NCBI GenBank assembly: GCA_013695905.1
Contig: JACCZQ010000099.1
Span: forward strand, 1 to 5,426
Source of the DNA: Chthoniobacterales bacterium
GTDB lineage: Bacteria; Verrucomicrobiota; Verrucomicrobiia; Chthoniobacterales; UBA10450
Direction of reading: 5' to 3'
Length of the DNA stretch: 5,426 nucleotides
The notes under the pieces are model-generated. The model saw nothing but the letters and a program-made list of their open reading frames with translations. It did not search any database and was not told where the DNA came from. Of this stretch, positions 5,399 to 5,426 are shown one piece after another. How positions within the stretch are numbered: the stretch's first letter is position 1; each line of letters opens with the position of its first letter. Position numbers and translations under genes: made by a program.

Positions 5399-5426
5399 GG
5401 CAACGGGTTTTCTGTCACCCGTACCC
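5399..5426 (-). promoter_or_regulatory. Antiporter leader with a small inverted repeat, to window edge
   Basis: Only 28 bases upstream of the antiporter ATG are visible. They hold an inverted repeat, ACGGGT (5403-5408) and ACCCGT (5417-5422), around an 8-base loop, ending 4 bases before the start codon. In the mRNA this hairpin would sit where a ribosome binding site belongs, and no good Shine-Dalgarno is present. It could hinder or control initiation, but six base pairs is modest and the promoter lies outside the window. Confidence 0.3.

Overview
The window is a GC-rich, gene-dense bacterial chromosomal segment holding four integral-membrane protein genes. There are no RNA genes, mobile elements, CRISPR arrays or phage signatures. 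GC is clearly above 60%, third codon positions are strongly GC-biased, and genes are separated by short gaps of 66 to 114 bases. This suggests a GC-rich free-living bacterium. The channel and antiporter sequences remind me of Verrucomicrobiota (Opitutales-like) or similar lineages, but this is only an impression and the window has no taxonomic marker.

Layout from left to right: (1) 1-1050, minus strand, a K+ channel with a pore hairpin followed by a cytoplasmic RCK (TrkA_N/TrkA_C) module, cut by the left window edge. (2) 1117-2073, minus, a YihY/BrkB-family membrane protein lying 66 bases upstream of the channel and probably co-transcribed with it. (3) 2074-2187, a divergent intergenic region with short inverted repeats that must carry the translation signals, and probably the promoters, for both sides. 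(4) 2188-3009, plus, a TVP38/TMEM64 (VTT, DedA-like) membrane protein. (5) A convergent junction around 2956-3099 with several small inverted repeats and a doubtful 47-codon minus-strand frame. (6) 3092-5398, minus, a 768-residue CPA2 (KefB-like) cation:proton antiporter with an extra membrane block and two tandem RCK_C domains, but no nucleotide-binding RCK_N domain. A 28-base leader follows to the right edge.

Two of the four genes (channel and antiporter) are monovalent-cation transporters carrying RCK-type ligand-sensing domains. The other two (BrkB, TVP38) are membrane proteins of less certain biochemical role. A reasonable inference is a local K+/proton and envelope homeostasis neighbourhood. 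Gene order does not make it one operon, because the TVP38 gene is on the opposite strand. The most notable points are the non-canonical Rossmann loop in the channel and the RCK_C-only architecture of the antiporter. I see no evidence of a wholly new system.
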